A stretch of 37,505 nucleotides of DNA from an uncultured Bacteroidaceae bacterium (lineage in GTDB: Bacteria; Bacteroidota; Bacteroidia; Bacteroidales; Bacteroidaceae). Positions 25,204-33,608 of the stretch are shown here, one piece after another; positions within the stretch are counted from its first letter, which is position 1; every line of letters begins with the position of its first letter. The position numbers and the translations under genes were made by a program. The notes beneath the pieces were generated by a model, which had not been told where the DNA came from, made no database searches, and was given only the letters and a program-made list of their open reading frames with translations. Location: contig CAJOHO010000040.1 in assembly GCA_905234555.1 (NCBI GenBank), positions 1 to 37,505 on the forward strand, in the 5' to 3' direction.

Positions 25204-27003
25204 ATGGGTGCATTCGTAATATATATCCTTGAGTGGTCAGCATGTCTGTTGGGATTTCTGCTCCTTTACAAGATGTGCTTCAGCGGCACCACGTTCCATC
25301 GGTTCAACCGTTTCTATCTGCTGGTCTCCTTGGCGTTGTCAGCCATACTTCCGCTGATTCATATCGCCCCGACCGAACAGATGGAACCGATTGCAGAATC
25401 ATGCAGGGCAGCAGTATGGGTTGATGAAAATCCCTTAACCACCGTCAGCGTCAGTTCAGCACTGAGTTCCAACACAGAAAGTCTCACCATCTTGGAGAAA
25501 GGAGCCATCATTCTGTTGGCGGCGTATGTGTTGTACGTCCTCACACAATTCGTAGGATGGACCAAGTCGATGCTGAAGACAGTACGTTTCCTTCACGGCA
25601 AGCGTCGTCACCGGATTGGCAGCAGGGTGTGGCTGGTAGAACACGATGGCGAGTATGGACCGTTCAGTTGGATGAACCGTATCGTCATTTCAGCCCACGA
25701 ACAGGGATTCGGACGCAGGGCCACCATGCGTCACGAACTCTCACACATCGTCCTACTACACCATCTGGACCTTGTGCTGATCATGCTTTGTATCATCATC
25801 AACCCAACTTGTTGGCTGGTGATGAAAGAAATAAAGGTAGTACACGAATACGAAGCCGACGATGAAGTGATCAATCATTACAGGATTCGGAGCCGTGACT
25901 ATCAGCGACTACTAATCATGCGGACAGTGGGAGCGGAGGCCTACGCACTCGCCAGTTCGTTTAATCTTAACATTAAAAAACGAATTATGATGATGAAGAA
26001 AAAACAATCCAACTGGTGGCGCATGACATGGATTGCCGTCACCCTTCCGCTTATTGGCTTCTCGCTCATGGCTTTCTCCAAGCCCAAGGAAGCTTTGAAA
26101 GACGCTGTCGATAACAGTATCCGAATCATTGAACAGCCACTTGTCGATGCTTTGACATCCGATGTGCCGACAGAAAGTGTAATTATGGTAGAGGAAGCAC
26201 CTGTCTCTGTACCAGAAGACGTATCTCAGCCGTCTCTACCCGATGTAAAACCTGGCGACATCGTGACAGGTAGTGTGAAAAATGAGAACGGACAGCCGCT
26301 CCAGAATGCCATCCTCGTTGAGATAGACCAGTTTGGACGCATCGTGGCACAAGCCTTAACCGACAAGAACGGCAACTTCTCGCTGAAAGTGGTCAGTCCT
26401 GAGAACAAGATTCGCATTTCTTATGTGGGATATAAGAGCAATACGCTCGACATCAGCAACAATAAGATTGATGCCACGCTAGAGCGTAATGCGACAATCA
26501 GCAGCATCAGCGTTCACACGCAGCCACTCAGCATCGATGCCAATGCCCTCAACACCCCCTACTTCAAGGATGACATCCTCCCGTCTGATGACGATCAGGT
26601 GTTCGACGTAGTACAGGAAATGCCCCGCTACCCTGGTGGCGACCATAAGATCTTCGAGTATCTGGCTGCAAATCTGCGTTATCCCACAGTAGCCAGGGAG
26701 ATGCAGGTCGATGGAGAAGTCATCGTGGAGTTCACCGTCGGCAAGACAGGACTGATCAGCTCACCCAAGGTCGTCGAGGTGAACACCAAAAGTCCACTTC
26801 TCACCGCCGAGATAGTCAAGGATGCCAAGGACGGCAAGGAGGAGGCCGTGGAAATCTCGAAAAACTACTACGATGCCATCGAGGCCCTGAAAGAAGAGGC
26901 CATCCATGTGGTGCGCAACATGCCCCGCTGGGAGCCTGGTCGTCAGAATGGCAAGCGTATAGAAACCACCTACACGCTACCCATCAGCTTCAAGATGCAA
27001 TAA
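25204..27003 (+). CDS. M56 (BlaR1-type) membrane metallopeptidase fused to a TonB C-terminal domain
   Basis: 599 residues from the ATG at 25204. Membrane helices lie at about 3-22, 35-55 and 100-118, and a fourth at about 190-210; the zinc motif is His177-Glu178-Leu-Ser-His181 (MRHELSHIVLLHHLD). A further helix is at about 280-298. The periplasmic part then has a carboxypeptidase-regulatory-like domain (about 355-435, GDIVTGSVKNENGQPLQNAI) and a TonB C-terminal domain (about 475-599, MPRYPGGDHKIFEYL, then MPRWEPGRQNGKRIET). The TonB domain contains a helical insertion of about 35 residues (LTAEIVKDAKDGKEEAVEIS). It probably senses an envelope signal and inactivates the adjacent BlaI repressor; the TonB domain suggests an envelope or transporter link. 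A strong terminator follows. Confidence 0.9.
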   Translation: MGAFVIYILEWSACLLGFLLLYKMCFSGTTFHRFNRFYLLVSLALSAILPLIHIAPTEQMEPIAESCRAAVWVDENPLTTVSVSSALSSNTESLTILEKGAIILLAAYVLYVLTQFVGWTKSMLKTVRFLHGKRRHRIGSRVWLVEHDGEYGPFSWMNRIVISAHEQGFGRRATMRHELSHIVLLHHLDLVLIMLCIIINPTCWLVMKEIKVVHEYEADDEVINHYRIRSRDYQRLLIMRTVGAEAYALASSFNLNIKKRIMMMKKKQSNWWRMTWIAVTLPLIGFSLMAFSKPKEALKDAVDNSIRIIEQPLVDALTSDVPTESVIMVEEAPVSVPEDVSQPSLPDVKPGDIVTGSVKNENGQPLQNAILVEIDQFGRIVAQALTDKNGNFSLKVVSPENKIRISYVGYKSNTLDISNNKIDATLERNATISSISVHTQPLSIDANALNTPYFKDDILPSDDDQVFDVVQEMPRYPGGDHKIFEYLAANLRYPTVAREMQVDGEVIVEFTVGKTGLISSPKVVEVNTKSPLLTAEIVKDAKDGKEEAVEISKNYYDAIEALKEEAIHVVRNMPRWEPGRQNGKRIETTYTLPISFKMQ

Positions 27004-27026
27004 AAAACGGTTTTTGCTGGAATCAT

Positions 27027-27055
27027 AAGAACTCCCGATCGGGAGTTCTTTTTCT
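27027..27055 (+). terminator. Intrinsic terminator, perfect 24-bp palindrome
   Basis: AAGAACTCCCGA with TCGGGAGTTCTT (27027-27050), followed by TTTTTC. It separates the converging M56 and zinc-ribbon genes. Confidence 0.85.
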
Positions 27056-28075
27056 TTAAGTATTGAGCACGCCACAGTGGGGGCAGACGCCCTTTTCACG
27101 CATCTTCTTGCCACAGGAGCCGCAAACCACCGTACAGCGGACTCGCTTGAAATAATAATAAAGAATCACGACGGCGAAGAGTGGAAGGGCTACGTAGCCC
27201 ACGCCGAGGTTCATGAGCAGCCAGAAAAGCAGATAAGTCAGGATAGACAGCCCGGCTGTCTCGCAAATGAAAGCCACGCCCTCCAAGAAAGAAAGATGAC
27301 GATGCACGTCGAAAGCGATGGCCAACGCCACAATCAGGATCATCCATACCAGCACCATCGTCAGGGAAAGCGGGAAAGGCAGAAGCAACGGATTGAGCGT
27401 AGGATGGAAATAGTATTCTGCCCAATACTCAGGCAGGTCGGTCATCACGGTACGATACACCACAGCCAGACCTGCCATCAGCAGAATCAGGAAATAGGGA
27501 TAGAAAGAGTCCATCGCCATGAGGCGCAAAGAGCGTTTCTTCCGTTGCAACAGCCTGAGCACCAGAAAGCCCACCACGCCCAGCAGCAAGATCAATCCCT
27601 TCCACTCCAGACGCACACTGTTCTGCCAATGGAGCACTTTTGAGATATAATTGTCAGGGACCACGCTGGCAAGCAGTTCCTGCTCACCAATCCAGCCCAT
27701 CGTTCCATCTTCAGCCACAATCTTCAGCCAGACGGAATCCATGTCCTCACCTTCTACGCCTGGCCAGCCGTCCGTTCGGATCATCGCCACAGCGATAAGG
27801 GCATCCTCCCGAACCACGCAGGTGTCAGCAGCCAGTTCCTCTGGACGAGGCACCAGCACCAAGCTGTCTGCCTGCACCACAAAATTGTAGTTCAGGCTGT
27901 AGTGATGGGTCAGACGAAACACCAGACTGTCAGTCTGCTCTCTCGTCATGGGTTCCTGCACCAACGAATCAACCTGCTCCACCGTCGTGGTAGAACTTTC
28001 CTGCTGCTGTTTCTCTTGGCTACAACCAATCAACAGCACCGCTGTCAGAAGAAAAGATAGGATAAATGCTTTCAT
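27056..28075 (-). CDS. Membrane lipoprotein with SH3-like region, membrane helices and C-terminal zinc ribbon
   Basis: 339 residues from the ATG at 28075, which gives a good lipoprotein signal (MKAFILSFLLTAVLLIGC, then SQEK); the longer frame to 28126 is rejected. Residues 30-140 are extracytoplasmic, with GTMGWIGEQELL resembling the end of a bacterial SH3-like domain. About six hydrophobic segments follow (for example LILLLGVVGFLVL, YFLILLMAGLAVV, LTMVLVWMILIVALAI). The last 25 residues form a zinc ribbon (CTVVCGSCGKKMREKGVCPH, then CGVLNT). I do not recognise a named family. It starts 47 bases after the U32 stop and is probably co-transcribed with it. Confidence 0.7.
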   Translation of the reverse strand: MKAFILSFLLTAVLLIGCSQEKQQQESSTTTVEQVDSLVQEPMTREQTDSLVFRLTHHYSLNYNFVVQADSLVLVPRPEELAADTCVVREDALIAVAMIRTDGWPGVEGEDMDSVWLKIVAEDGTMGWIGEQELLASVVPDNYISKVLHWQNSVRLEWKGLILLLGVVGFLVLRLLQRKKRSLRLMAMDSFYPYFLILLMAGLAVVYRTVMTDLPEYWAEYYFHPTLNPLLLPFPLSLTMVLVWMILIVALAIAFDVHRHLSFLEGVAFICETAGLSILTYLLFWLLMNLGVGYVALPLFAVVILYYYFKRVRCTVVCGSCGKKMREKGVCPHCGVLNT

Positions 28076-28122
28076 TTTTATGACTTGACTCACCATTCGG
28101 TCGTGAGGTTTATTTGCGGAAT

Positions 28123-30132
28123 TCATAGATTCATCACCAGCATCTGGCAGTTCTTACAATCAAACTCCAGGCGGAATCTCGTACCGTTCTCCAATCGGAG
28201 GAACAGTTGCTTGGGAGGCGTCGTTGCCTCAGTTTGGCGCAGCTGGCACCACCCCATCGCATAACGCAGGCAATGGCGGCAGAACATCACAGGCACATCC
28301 TTACGATGTTGCAGTTCGAAAGCTGGTTCTGTGTCCATCACTCCCTGCTCAGCATAGAACTGAGCCGCCTGACGATTGGCGATGTTGAGGAGATAGGAAG
28401 AGGAGGACCCACCCCCCTGCCCCTCCCTTGTATGGAGGGGAGTATATAGTCCACCATTGATTTGGATAGTCGTTGGTTCCCCTTTAGCAAAGTGACCACT
28501 CCTCTCCCTACAAGGGAGGGGTTGGGGGTGGGTCTGTACCAACTCCCTCCTCCACTCGCTTAGCAGCGATGAGGGGATAAAGTAGTTTTTCTTATAGAGT
28601 ACGTTGACGCTCTGGGCACGATAAATGGTGTTCCCCAGTTTACTCAGTTGCCGCTGCACATTCTCCGTCTGATGGGTCCGTGCCAACTCAGGCTGGTAAG
28701 GCTTCCGGATTTCTTGCCATCCATTAGCAAGGTGACCACTCCCCTCCCTGCAGGGAGGGGCAAGGGGGTGGGTCCGGAGTATGAAATCTTCGCCGTCATA
28801 ATCAATGCTGATATCTATGGGAATAAAACGTTCGGCACTCTGTCCTTCCAGCACGTCGGCAAACTGCTTGTCGAAATTGCGGTAGAGGCGCATACCTGGC
28901 AGCAGGTCGTGGGGCATCATGAAAGGAAAAACGCGATGGTCTTCCACTCGGTTCACACGAAAACCTATCAGTCGTTTGTTGCGGTTGAAGAAGCAGAGTC
29001 CGTCGCCATTGGCAATCTTGGTTCCTGGTTCCACCACCACGCTTTGTCCCTCTATTGCCACACAGCGGGTCAGCGGCTCGCCAACAGCCTTGGGTGTATC
29101 AAACGAAAAGACATCGTCGTTGCGTCCATAGAGGAAATAGTGGGTGAAGCCGCGATTGAACGACTTCCGCACATCGGGTTGGAATTTCAGCGACACTTGT
29201 CCTCGGGAGGCTCGCCGATATTTCTCTGGGTGCTTGGTGCACAGGCGGTTGAGGGCTTCGCTGTAGGCTGCCGTCACGTTCTTCACATACGCCATATCCT
29301 TCAGTCGTCCCTCAATCTTGAACGAACTGGCGCCTGCCTCAGCCAGATCCTCCAGCGCATCCAGCTGACACATATCCTTCAACGAAAGCAAGTGCTTGTG
29401 TTGCTGATACTTCACACCCTTCTCGTCCTCCAGATCGAACTCCATGCGACAAACCTGCGCACATTCTCCTCGGTTGGCACTACGTCCGAACAAAGCTTCG
29501 CTGGCGTAGCATTGTCCGCTGAGACTCACACATAAAGCGCCATGCACGAACACCTCTAACTTCACGTCGGGACATTGCTCATGGATTGTACGAATCTCCT
29601 CTAAGGTCAGCTCCCTCGCCAGCACCACCTGTTCGTACCCCAGTTGCGCCAGCCAACGCACCTTCTCAGGTGTGCGGTTATCCATCTGTGTGGAAGCATG
29701 AAGTTTAAATGAAGATTCTTCATTCTTCATTCTTAATTCTTCATTCTTCATTTTCAAGAGTGAAAGGTCCTGAACGATAAACGCATCCACACCCACTGTT
29801 ATTAGCTCCTTCATCAGCTGCTCCACAGCCTGGAGTTCGTCGTCGTAGAGGATGGTGTTGATAGTGACATAGATCTTCGCACCGAACGGATGGGCGAACG
29901 CCACCAGACGCGCAATATCCTCCACGCTGTTACCTGCCGCAGCACGTGCTCCGAACCTTGGTGCACCAATATAAACAGCGTCGGCACCGTGGCGGATGGC
30001 CTCGATACCGATGTCTGCTGTACGTGCAGGTGCAAGAAGTTCAAGAGCGGACCCACCCCCCTGCCCCTCCCGTGAAGTGAGGGGAGTATATACTCCGTCA
30101 TTTGTATGGGTTATTGGGTAATCTGTCCGCAT
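28123..30132 (-). CDS. Peptidase U32 family protein with multiple repeat-derived insertions
   Basis: 669 residues. The U32 core is clear: ALELLAPARTADIGIEAIRH, GADAVYIGAPRFGARA, and the cysteine block GQCYASEALF, then GECAQVCR (Cys208, Cys224, Cys228), which binds Fe-S in family members. Some U32 proteins act in tRNA or rRNA hydroxylation (TrhP, RlhA); that role is inferred. Four regions are not family-like and match dispersed repeats: residues 13-28 (VYTPLTSREGQGGGS), 127-142 (MKNEELRMKNEES), 453-472 (RTHPLAPPCREGSGHLANGW) and 533-576 (a full element, THPQPLPCRERSGHFAKG to YTPLHTREGQGGG). The only in-frame ATG before the core lies inside the element at 30049-30181, so the element supplies the start codon. 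All frames stay open across the insertions. Confidence 0.88.
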   Translation of the reverse strand: MRTDYPITHTNDGVYTPLTSREGQGGGSALELLAPARTADIGIEAIRHGADAVYIGAPRFGARAAAGNSVEDIARLVAFAHPFGAKIYVTINTILYDDELQAVEQLMKELITVGVDAFIVQDLSLLKMKNEELRMKNEESSFKLHASTQMDNRTPEKVRWLAQLGYEQVVLARELTLEEIRTIHEQCPDVKLEVFVHGALCVSLSGQCYASEALFGRSANRGECAQVCRMEFDLEDEKGVKYQQHKHLLSLKDMCQLDALEDLAEAGASSFKIEGRLKDMAYVKNVTAAYSEALNRLCTKHPEKYRRASRGQVSLKFQPDVRKSFNRGFTHYFLYGRNDDVFSFDTPKAVGEPLTRCVAIEGQSVVVEPGTKIANGDGLCFFNRNKRLIGFRVNRVEDHRVFPFMMPHDLLPGMRLYRNFDKQFADVLEGQSAERFIPIDISIDYDGEDFILRTHPLAPPCREGSGHLANGWQEIRKPYQPELARTHQTENVQRQLSKLGNTIYRAQSVNVLYKKNYFIPSSLLSEWRRELVQTHPQPLPCRERSGHFAKGEPTTIQINGGLYTPLHTREGQGGGSSSSYLLNIANRQAAQFYAEQGVMDTEPAFELQHRKDVPVMFCRHCLRYAMGWCQLRQTEATTPPKQLFLRLENGTRFRLEFDCKNCQMLVMNL
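28405..28535. mobile_element. Full-length palindromic element with alternative core, in frame in the U32 gene
   Basis: The left arm starts GGACCCACCCCCCTGCCCCT and the right arm ends GGGGTTGGGGGTGGGTC, as inverted copies of about 45-50 bases. Both arms contain a CCCTCCCTTGTA/TACAAGGGAGGG type hairpin. The core includes TTAGCAAAGTGACCACTCC, shared with 28723-28775 but different from the core of the copies flanking metA. It encodes residues 533-576 of the U32 protein. Confidence 0.8.
28723..28775 (-). repeat. Palindromic element, half copy, in frame in the U32 gene
   Basis: It contains TTAGCAAGGTGACCACTCCC, then a CCCTCCCTGCAGGGAGGG palindrome, and ends GGGGGTGGGTCC. It encodes RTHPLAPPCREGSGHLANGW in the U32 protein. 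Confidence 0.8.
29712..29756. repeat. AT-rich MKNEEL-type repeat, in frame in the U32 gene
   Basis: A tandem ATTCTTCATTC pattern that encodes KMKNEELRMKNEES on the minus strand, at the same kind of linker position as the copy in trmB. Confidence 0.75.
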
Positions 30133-30181
30133 GGCAACTATACACTCCCCTCCATACAGGGAGGGGTAAGGGGGAGGGTCC
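30049..30181. mobile_element. Full-length palindromic element between metA and the U32 gene
   Basis: 133 bp. The left arm starts GGACCCACCCCCCTGCCCCT and the right arm ends GGGGTAAGGGGGAGGGTCC; the core contains ACTCCGTCATTT and AATCTGTCCGCATGGC. It ends 2 bases from the metA stop. The U32 start codon (30130-30132) lies in the core, and the left arm is translated as U32 residues 13-28. Architecture and core match the copy at 31116-31253. Confidence 0.85.
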
Positions 30182-30182
30182 C

Positions 30183-31100
30183 CTATTCTATTTTACTAAT
30201 GTCGAACGGAGTGGTCTGATAAACGTAGTAGTTCAGCCAGTTGGTGAAGAGCAGATTGGCATGTGCACGCCAACGCACCAGCGGTGGCTGCGTAGGATCG
30301 TCGTTGCGATAATAGTTCTGAGGCAGCTCTATCGGCAGATTCTTTGCCACATCCCGCTTGTACTCCCCGTCGAGAGTCAGAGGAGCGTACTCGCTGTGAC
30401 CAGTGATGAAGAACTCACGTCCGTCGCGAGCCATCACGATATGCACACCGGCGTCTTCGCTCTCAGAGATAATCGTCAGGTCCTTTACCTTATTTATATC
30501 TTCACGCCTGATTTCGCTGTGGCGGCTGTGAGGGGCAAAGAACTCGTCGTCGAACCCACGGAAGATAGGGAGTTCGGGCATGAGCGCCTTGTGGCGGAAC
30601 ACACCGAACACCTTCTTCTCCGTCGGATATTTGGGTACGCCATAGAAGTGGTAGAGGGCTGCCTGCGCTGCCCAACAGATATAGCAGGTGGATTGCACAT
30701 TGTGGTAAGCCCAGTCGAACACTTCTTTCAATTCATCCCAGTAGGTCACTTCCTCATAGTTCATCTGCTCCAGCGGTGCTCCCGTCACGATGAGTCCGTC
30801 GTACTTCTCGTGACGCATCAGCTCGAAGTCGCGATAGAACGCCATCATGTGCTCCACAGGAGTGTTCTTCGACGTATGGCTCTTGATTTTCATAAACTCA
30901 ATCTCCACCTGCAAGGGGGTATTCGACAAGATGCGGATAAAATCCGTCTCTGTCGTAATCTTGATCGGCATGAGGTTGAGAATAGCCAGTCGCAGCGGAC
31001 GGATATCTTGTCCGTGCGCTCTGGTTGAGTCCATCACAAAGATGTTCTCCTTCTTCAGCAATTCAATGGCAGGAAGCCTGTCAGGAAGGGTTAATGGCAT
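30183..31100 (-). CDS. metA: Homoserine O-acetyltransferase (MetA family)
   Basis: 305 residues. The protein activates homoserine for methionine synthesis. Catalytic residues are at the expected numbers: Cys142 (STCYICWAAQA), His235 and Glu237 (FITGHSEY). Residue 111 is Glu in TGAPLEQMNY; in studied members Glu at this position goes with acetyl-CoA and Gly with succinyl-CoA, so acetylation is predicted despite the usual succinyltransferase annotation. The family start block MPLTLPDRLPAIELLKKENI is intact. The gene is flanked on both sides by full palindromic elements (2 bases after the stop, 15 bases before the start). No clear promoter is visible between the right element and the M13 gene, so it is either read through from upstream or uses a promoter inside the element. 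Confidence 0.95.
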   Translation of the reverse strand: MPLTLPDRLPAIELLKKENIFVMDSTRAHGQDIRPLRLAILNLMPIKITTETDFIRILSNTPLQVEIEFMKIKSHTSKNTPVEHMMAFYRDFELMRHEKYDGLIVTGAPLEQMNYEEVTYWDELKEVFDWAYHNVQSTCYICWAAQAALYHFYGVPKYPTEKKVFGVFRHKALMPELPIFRGFDDEFFAPHSRHSEIRREDINKVKDLTIISESEDAGVHIVMARDGREFFITGHSEYAPLTLDGEYKRDVAKNLPIELPQNYYRNDDPTQPPLVRWRAHANLLFTNWLNYYVYQTTPFDISKIE

Positions 31101-31115
31101 AATGTATTAACTTTA

Positions 31116-31253
31116 GGACCCACCCGGACCCCCTCCCGACCTCCCCACAAGGGGGAGGAGTAGTTACTCCGTTAATCGGAATAGTTAGGGAATCTGTCCG
31201 AATGGCTTGTATATACTCCCCGCCCTACAAGGGAGGGGCAAGGGGGAGGGTCC
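31116..31253. mobile_element. Full-length palindromic element between the M13 peptidase gene and metA
   Basis: 138 bp with inverted ends: GGACCCACCC on the left and GGGGGAGGGTCC on the right. The left arm differs slightly and contains CTCCCCACAAGGGGGAG. The core reads ACTCCGTTAATCGG, then AATCTGTCCGAATGGC and TATATACTCC, matching the copy at 30049-30181. It has no ORF, so it is a non-autonomous, MITE-like unit. Confidence 0.85.
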
Positions 31254-31259
31254 GCCTAT

Positions 31260-33314
31260 TTACCAAATCGTTACTCGCTTTTCCTTTGGTACGAACATCG
31301 GATCTTTCTCAGTGATGCCGAAGGCCTCGTACCAGGCGTCGATGTGAGGCAGGGCACCGTTCACACGCCATTCGCCCAGAGAGTGAGGATCACGGGTGGT
31401 GAGGTCGCGGATCGCTTCCTCTGTGATGTTCTGTGCCCAAACACCGGCATAAGCCAGGAAGAAACGCTGTTCAGGTGTGAAGCCATCGACCGTTTCGCAT
31501 ACTTTCTTGCCGTCAGCCTTAGCTTTCTTCTGTGCGTTCTGGAAAGCGGTGTAAGCCACCTGCAGACCTCCGTGGTCGGCAAGGTTCTCACCCAGCGTCA
31601 GTTCGCCGTTGGCCTTCAGGTCGGGCAGCACCTGGATGTTGCCGAAGAAGTCCACCATCACCTGTGCACGTTCCTTGAACTTATCACCGTCGCCAGCTGC
31701 CCACCAGTCGCGGAAGTTACCGTCCTTATCGAACTGACGGCCCTGGTCGTCGAATCCGTGCGTCATCTCATGGCCAATCACCACACCGATGGCACCGTAG
31801 TTGAAGGCATCGTCAGCCTCCATATCGAAGAACGGATACTGCAGGATGCCGGCAGGGAAGCAGATCTCGTTGGTTGTGGGGTTGTAGTAAGCGTTCACCG
31901 TCTGAGGAGTCATATACCATTCGTCACGATCCACAGGCTTGCCGTACTTCTCTTCCACTTCCTTCTTGTTAGCCCAAGTGCGGACTGCCTGCATGGTTTC
32001 GTACAGGTTCTTCTTGGGGTCGATGGTCAGCTTGGAGTAGTCCTTCCACTTGTCAGGATAACCGATCTTCACGTAGAAGGTAGAGAGCTTCTCCTTGGCG
32101 TAAGTCTTGGTGCTGTCGCTCATCCACTCCTGAGCATCGATACGCTCAGCCAGTGCCTCCTGCAGATTCTTCACCAGCTCTTCCATACGAGCCTTGTTTT
32201 CTGCTGGGAAGTATTTCTGCACGTACATCTCGCCGACAGCCTCACCCAGCACACCGTTCACCATGTTCACACTGCGCTTCCAGCGTGGTTTTGGCTCCTG
32301 CTGACCCGACATCGTGCGATCGTAGAAGTCGAAGTTCTGGTTGAACAGTTCGTCGCCCAGGAAGGAAGCATTGCCGTCGAGCAGCTTCCACTCCATCCAG
32401 TCCTTCAGCTGACGCATATCCGTCTCGTTGAGGATAGCCACAGCCTCCTTCAAAGCTTCGGGCTGACCCACGCTGAGGCTGTCCAGACCGTCGATGAAGT
32501 TGAGGTGGAAGTAGCGGTCCCAGTCGTAACCGGCAAACTGCTTCTTGAACTCGTCGTACGTCATCTTGTGGTAGTTCGAGGCAGGATCACGCAGTTCCAC
32601 ACGGCTCTTCGAAGCCTTAGCCATACGCGTCTCTACGTCCATCACCGACTGCATCTTACGCTGAGCCGTAGCTTCGTCGTCACCTGTCAGCTGGAACATC
32701 TTCACCACGTGTACCTTGAAGGCTTCACGAATCTTCGTGTAGGCTGTATCGCTGCTCACGTAGTATTCCTTCTGACCCATCGACAGACCGCTCTGACCCA
32801 GTTCCACCATATTCATCGTGGAGTTCATCATGTCGGCACCGATACCGGCACCCCAGAGTTCACCGGCACCTTTGAAGCTGTTCTCCACCATCAGTTTGAG
32901 GGCGTCGTCACGGTTCTCCACAGCCTCGATGGCAGCCAAGTCAGCCTTGATGGGCGTGATACCTTCCTTATTCTGACGTGTAGAGTCCATCATCATGGCG
33001 TAAAGGTCACCAATCTTCTGACCCACACTACCCTGCTCCTGCTTCTCTTCAGCAAGACCCAGGATCAGTTCCTTGATCTGTTCGTTGTTTGCCTCACGCA
33101 CAGCATCGAACGAGCCGAAACGTGAATACTCAGGCTTCAGCGGATTGTTCTTGATCCATCCGCCACAAGCATATTGATAGAAGTCCGTACCTGGCTTCAC
33201 GGAGTCGTTCATGTTCTCCGTCTTGATACCGATACCCAGTTCGCCTGACTTGCTTCCGCAGGCTGTCATTGTTATTGCCATAGCAACAATTGGTAAATAA
33301 GAATTAAATTTCAT
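31260..33314 (-). CDS. M13-family (neprilysin/PepO-like) zinc metallopeptidase lipoprotein
   Basis: 684 residues from the ATG at 33314, which gives a lipoprotein signal (MKFNSYLPIVAMAITMTAC, then GSKSG); the longer frame is rejected because it crosses the promoter. The zinc motif is His515-Glu-Met-Thr-His519 (VIGHEMTHGFDDQGR), and the third ligand is Glu576 in LGENLADHGG. N-terminal DFYQYACGGWIKNNP and C-terminal RVNGALPHIDAWYEAFG are family marks, as is the NAYYNPTTNEICFPAGIL substrate-cleft block. It degrades peptides in the periplasm or at the surface. It has its own promoter (TAACTTTG, minus, at 33357-33364). Confidence 0.95.
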   Translation of the reverse strand: MKFNSYLPIVAMAITMTACGSKSGELGIGIKTENMNDSVKPGTDFYQYACGGWIKNNPLKPEYSRFGSFDAVREANNEQIKELILGLAEEKQEQGSVGQKIGDLYAMMMDSTRQNKEGITPIKADLAAIEAVENRDDALKLMVENSFKGAGELWGAGIGADMMNSTMNMVELGQSGLSMGQKEYYVSSDTAYTKIREAFKVHVVKMFQLTGDDEATAQRKMQSVMDVETRMAKASKSRVELRDPASNYHKMTYDEFKKQFAGYDWDRYFHLNFIDGLDSLSVGQPEALKEAVAILNETDMRQLKDWMEWKLLDGNASFLGDELFNQNFDFYDRTMSGQQEPKPRWKRSVNMVNGVLGEAVGEMYVQKYFPAENKARMEELVKNLQEALAERIDAQEWMSDSTKTYAKEKLSTFYVKIGYPDKWKDYSKLTIDPKKNLYETMQAVRTWANKKEVEEKYGKPVDRDEWYMTPQTVNAYYNPTTNEICFPAGILQYPFFDMEADDAFNYGAIGVVIGHEMTHGFDDQGRQFDKDGNFRDWWAAGDGDKFKERAQVMVDFFGNIQVLPDLKANGELTLGENLADHGGLQVAYTAFQNAQKKAKADGKKVCETVDGFTPEQRFFLAYAGVWAQNITEEAIRDLTTRDPHSLGEWRVNGALPHIDAWYEAFGITEKDPMFVPKEKRVTIW

Positions 33315-33356
33315 ATTTTTATTAGTTTTAGAATTTCCTTTATCTGTTTTGCTTTG

Positions 33357-33364
33357 CAAAGTTA
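33357..33364 (-). promoter_or_regulatory. -7 box of the M13 peptidase gene
   Basis: TAACTTTG on the minus strand matches TAnnTTTG exactly, with a TTG 23 bases upstream, and lies 43 bases before the start codon. Confidence 0.65.
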
Positions 33365-33608
33365 CGAAAAATTTGATTAAGTGAGTGCAAAAGAAATGTA
33401 TTTTTTTTGCCGAACATGAAAATTTTATCCAATAAGTGAGCACAATACAAAATAAAAATTGTTTTTTTTTATTTTTATTGTCGAACGTGAGTAACTTCTG
33501 TGAACGTAGTGAGCAAAAGTTACGAAAAAATTTTCATATCACCAAGCCAAATCCCTATTCTTTAGCTTTTTGCACTTTTTTTAACACTTCCCCTTCCACC
33601 TGACGCCC

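Noticed and set aside
31344-33125. 593-codon open frame on the plus strand across the M13 peptidase gene
   Set aside because: The minus strand encodes a complete M13 peptidase with HEMTH and ENLAD motifs; the plus frame is compositionally odd and has no recognisable domain.
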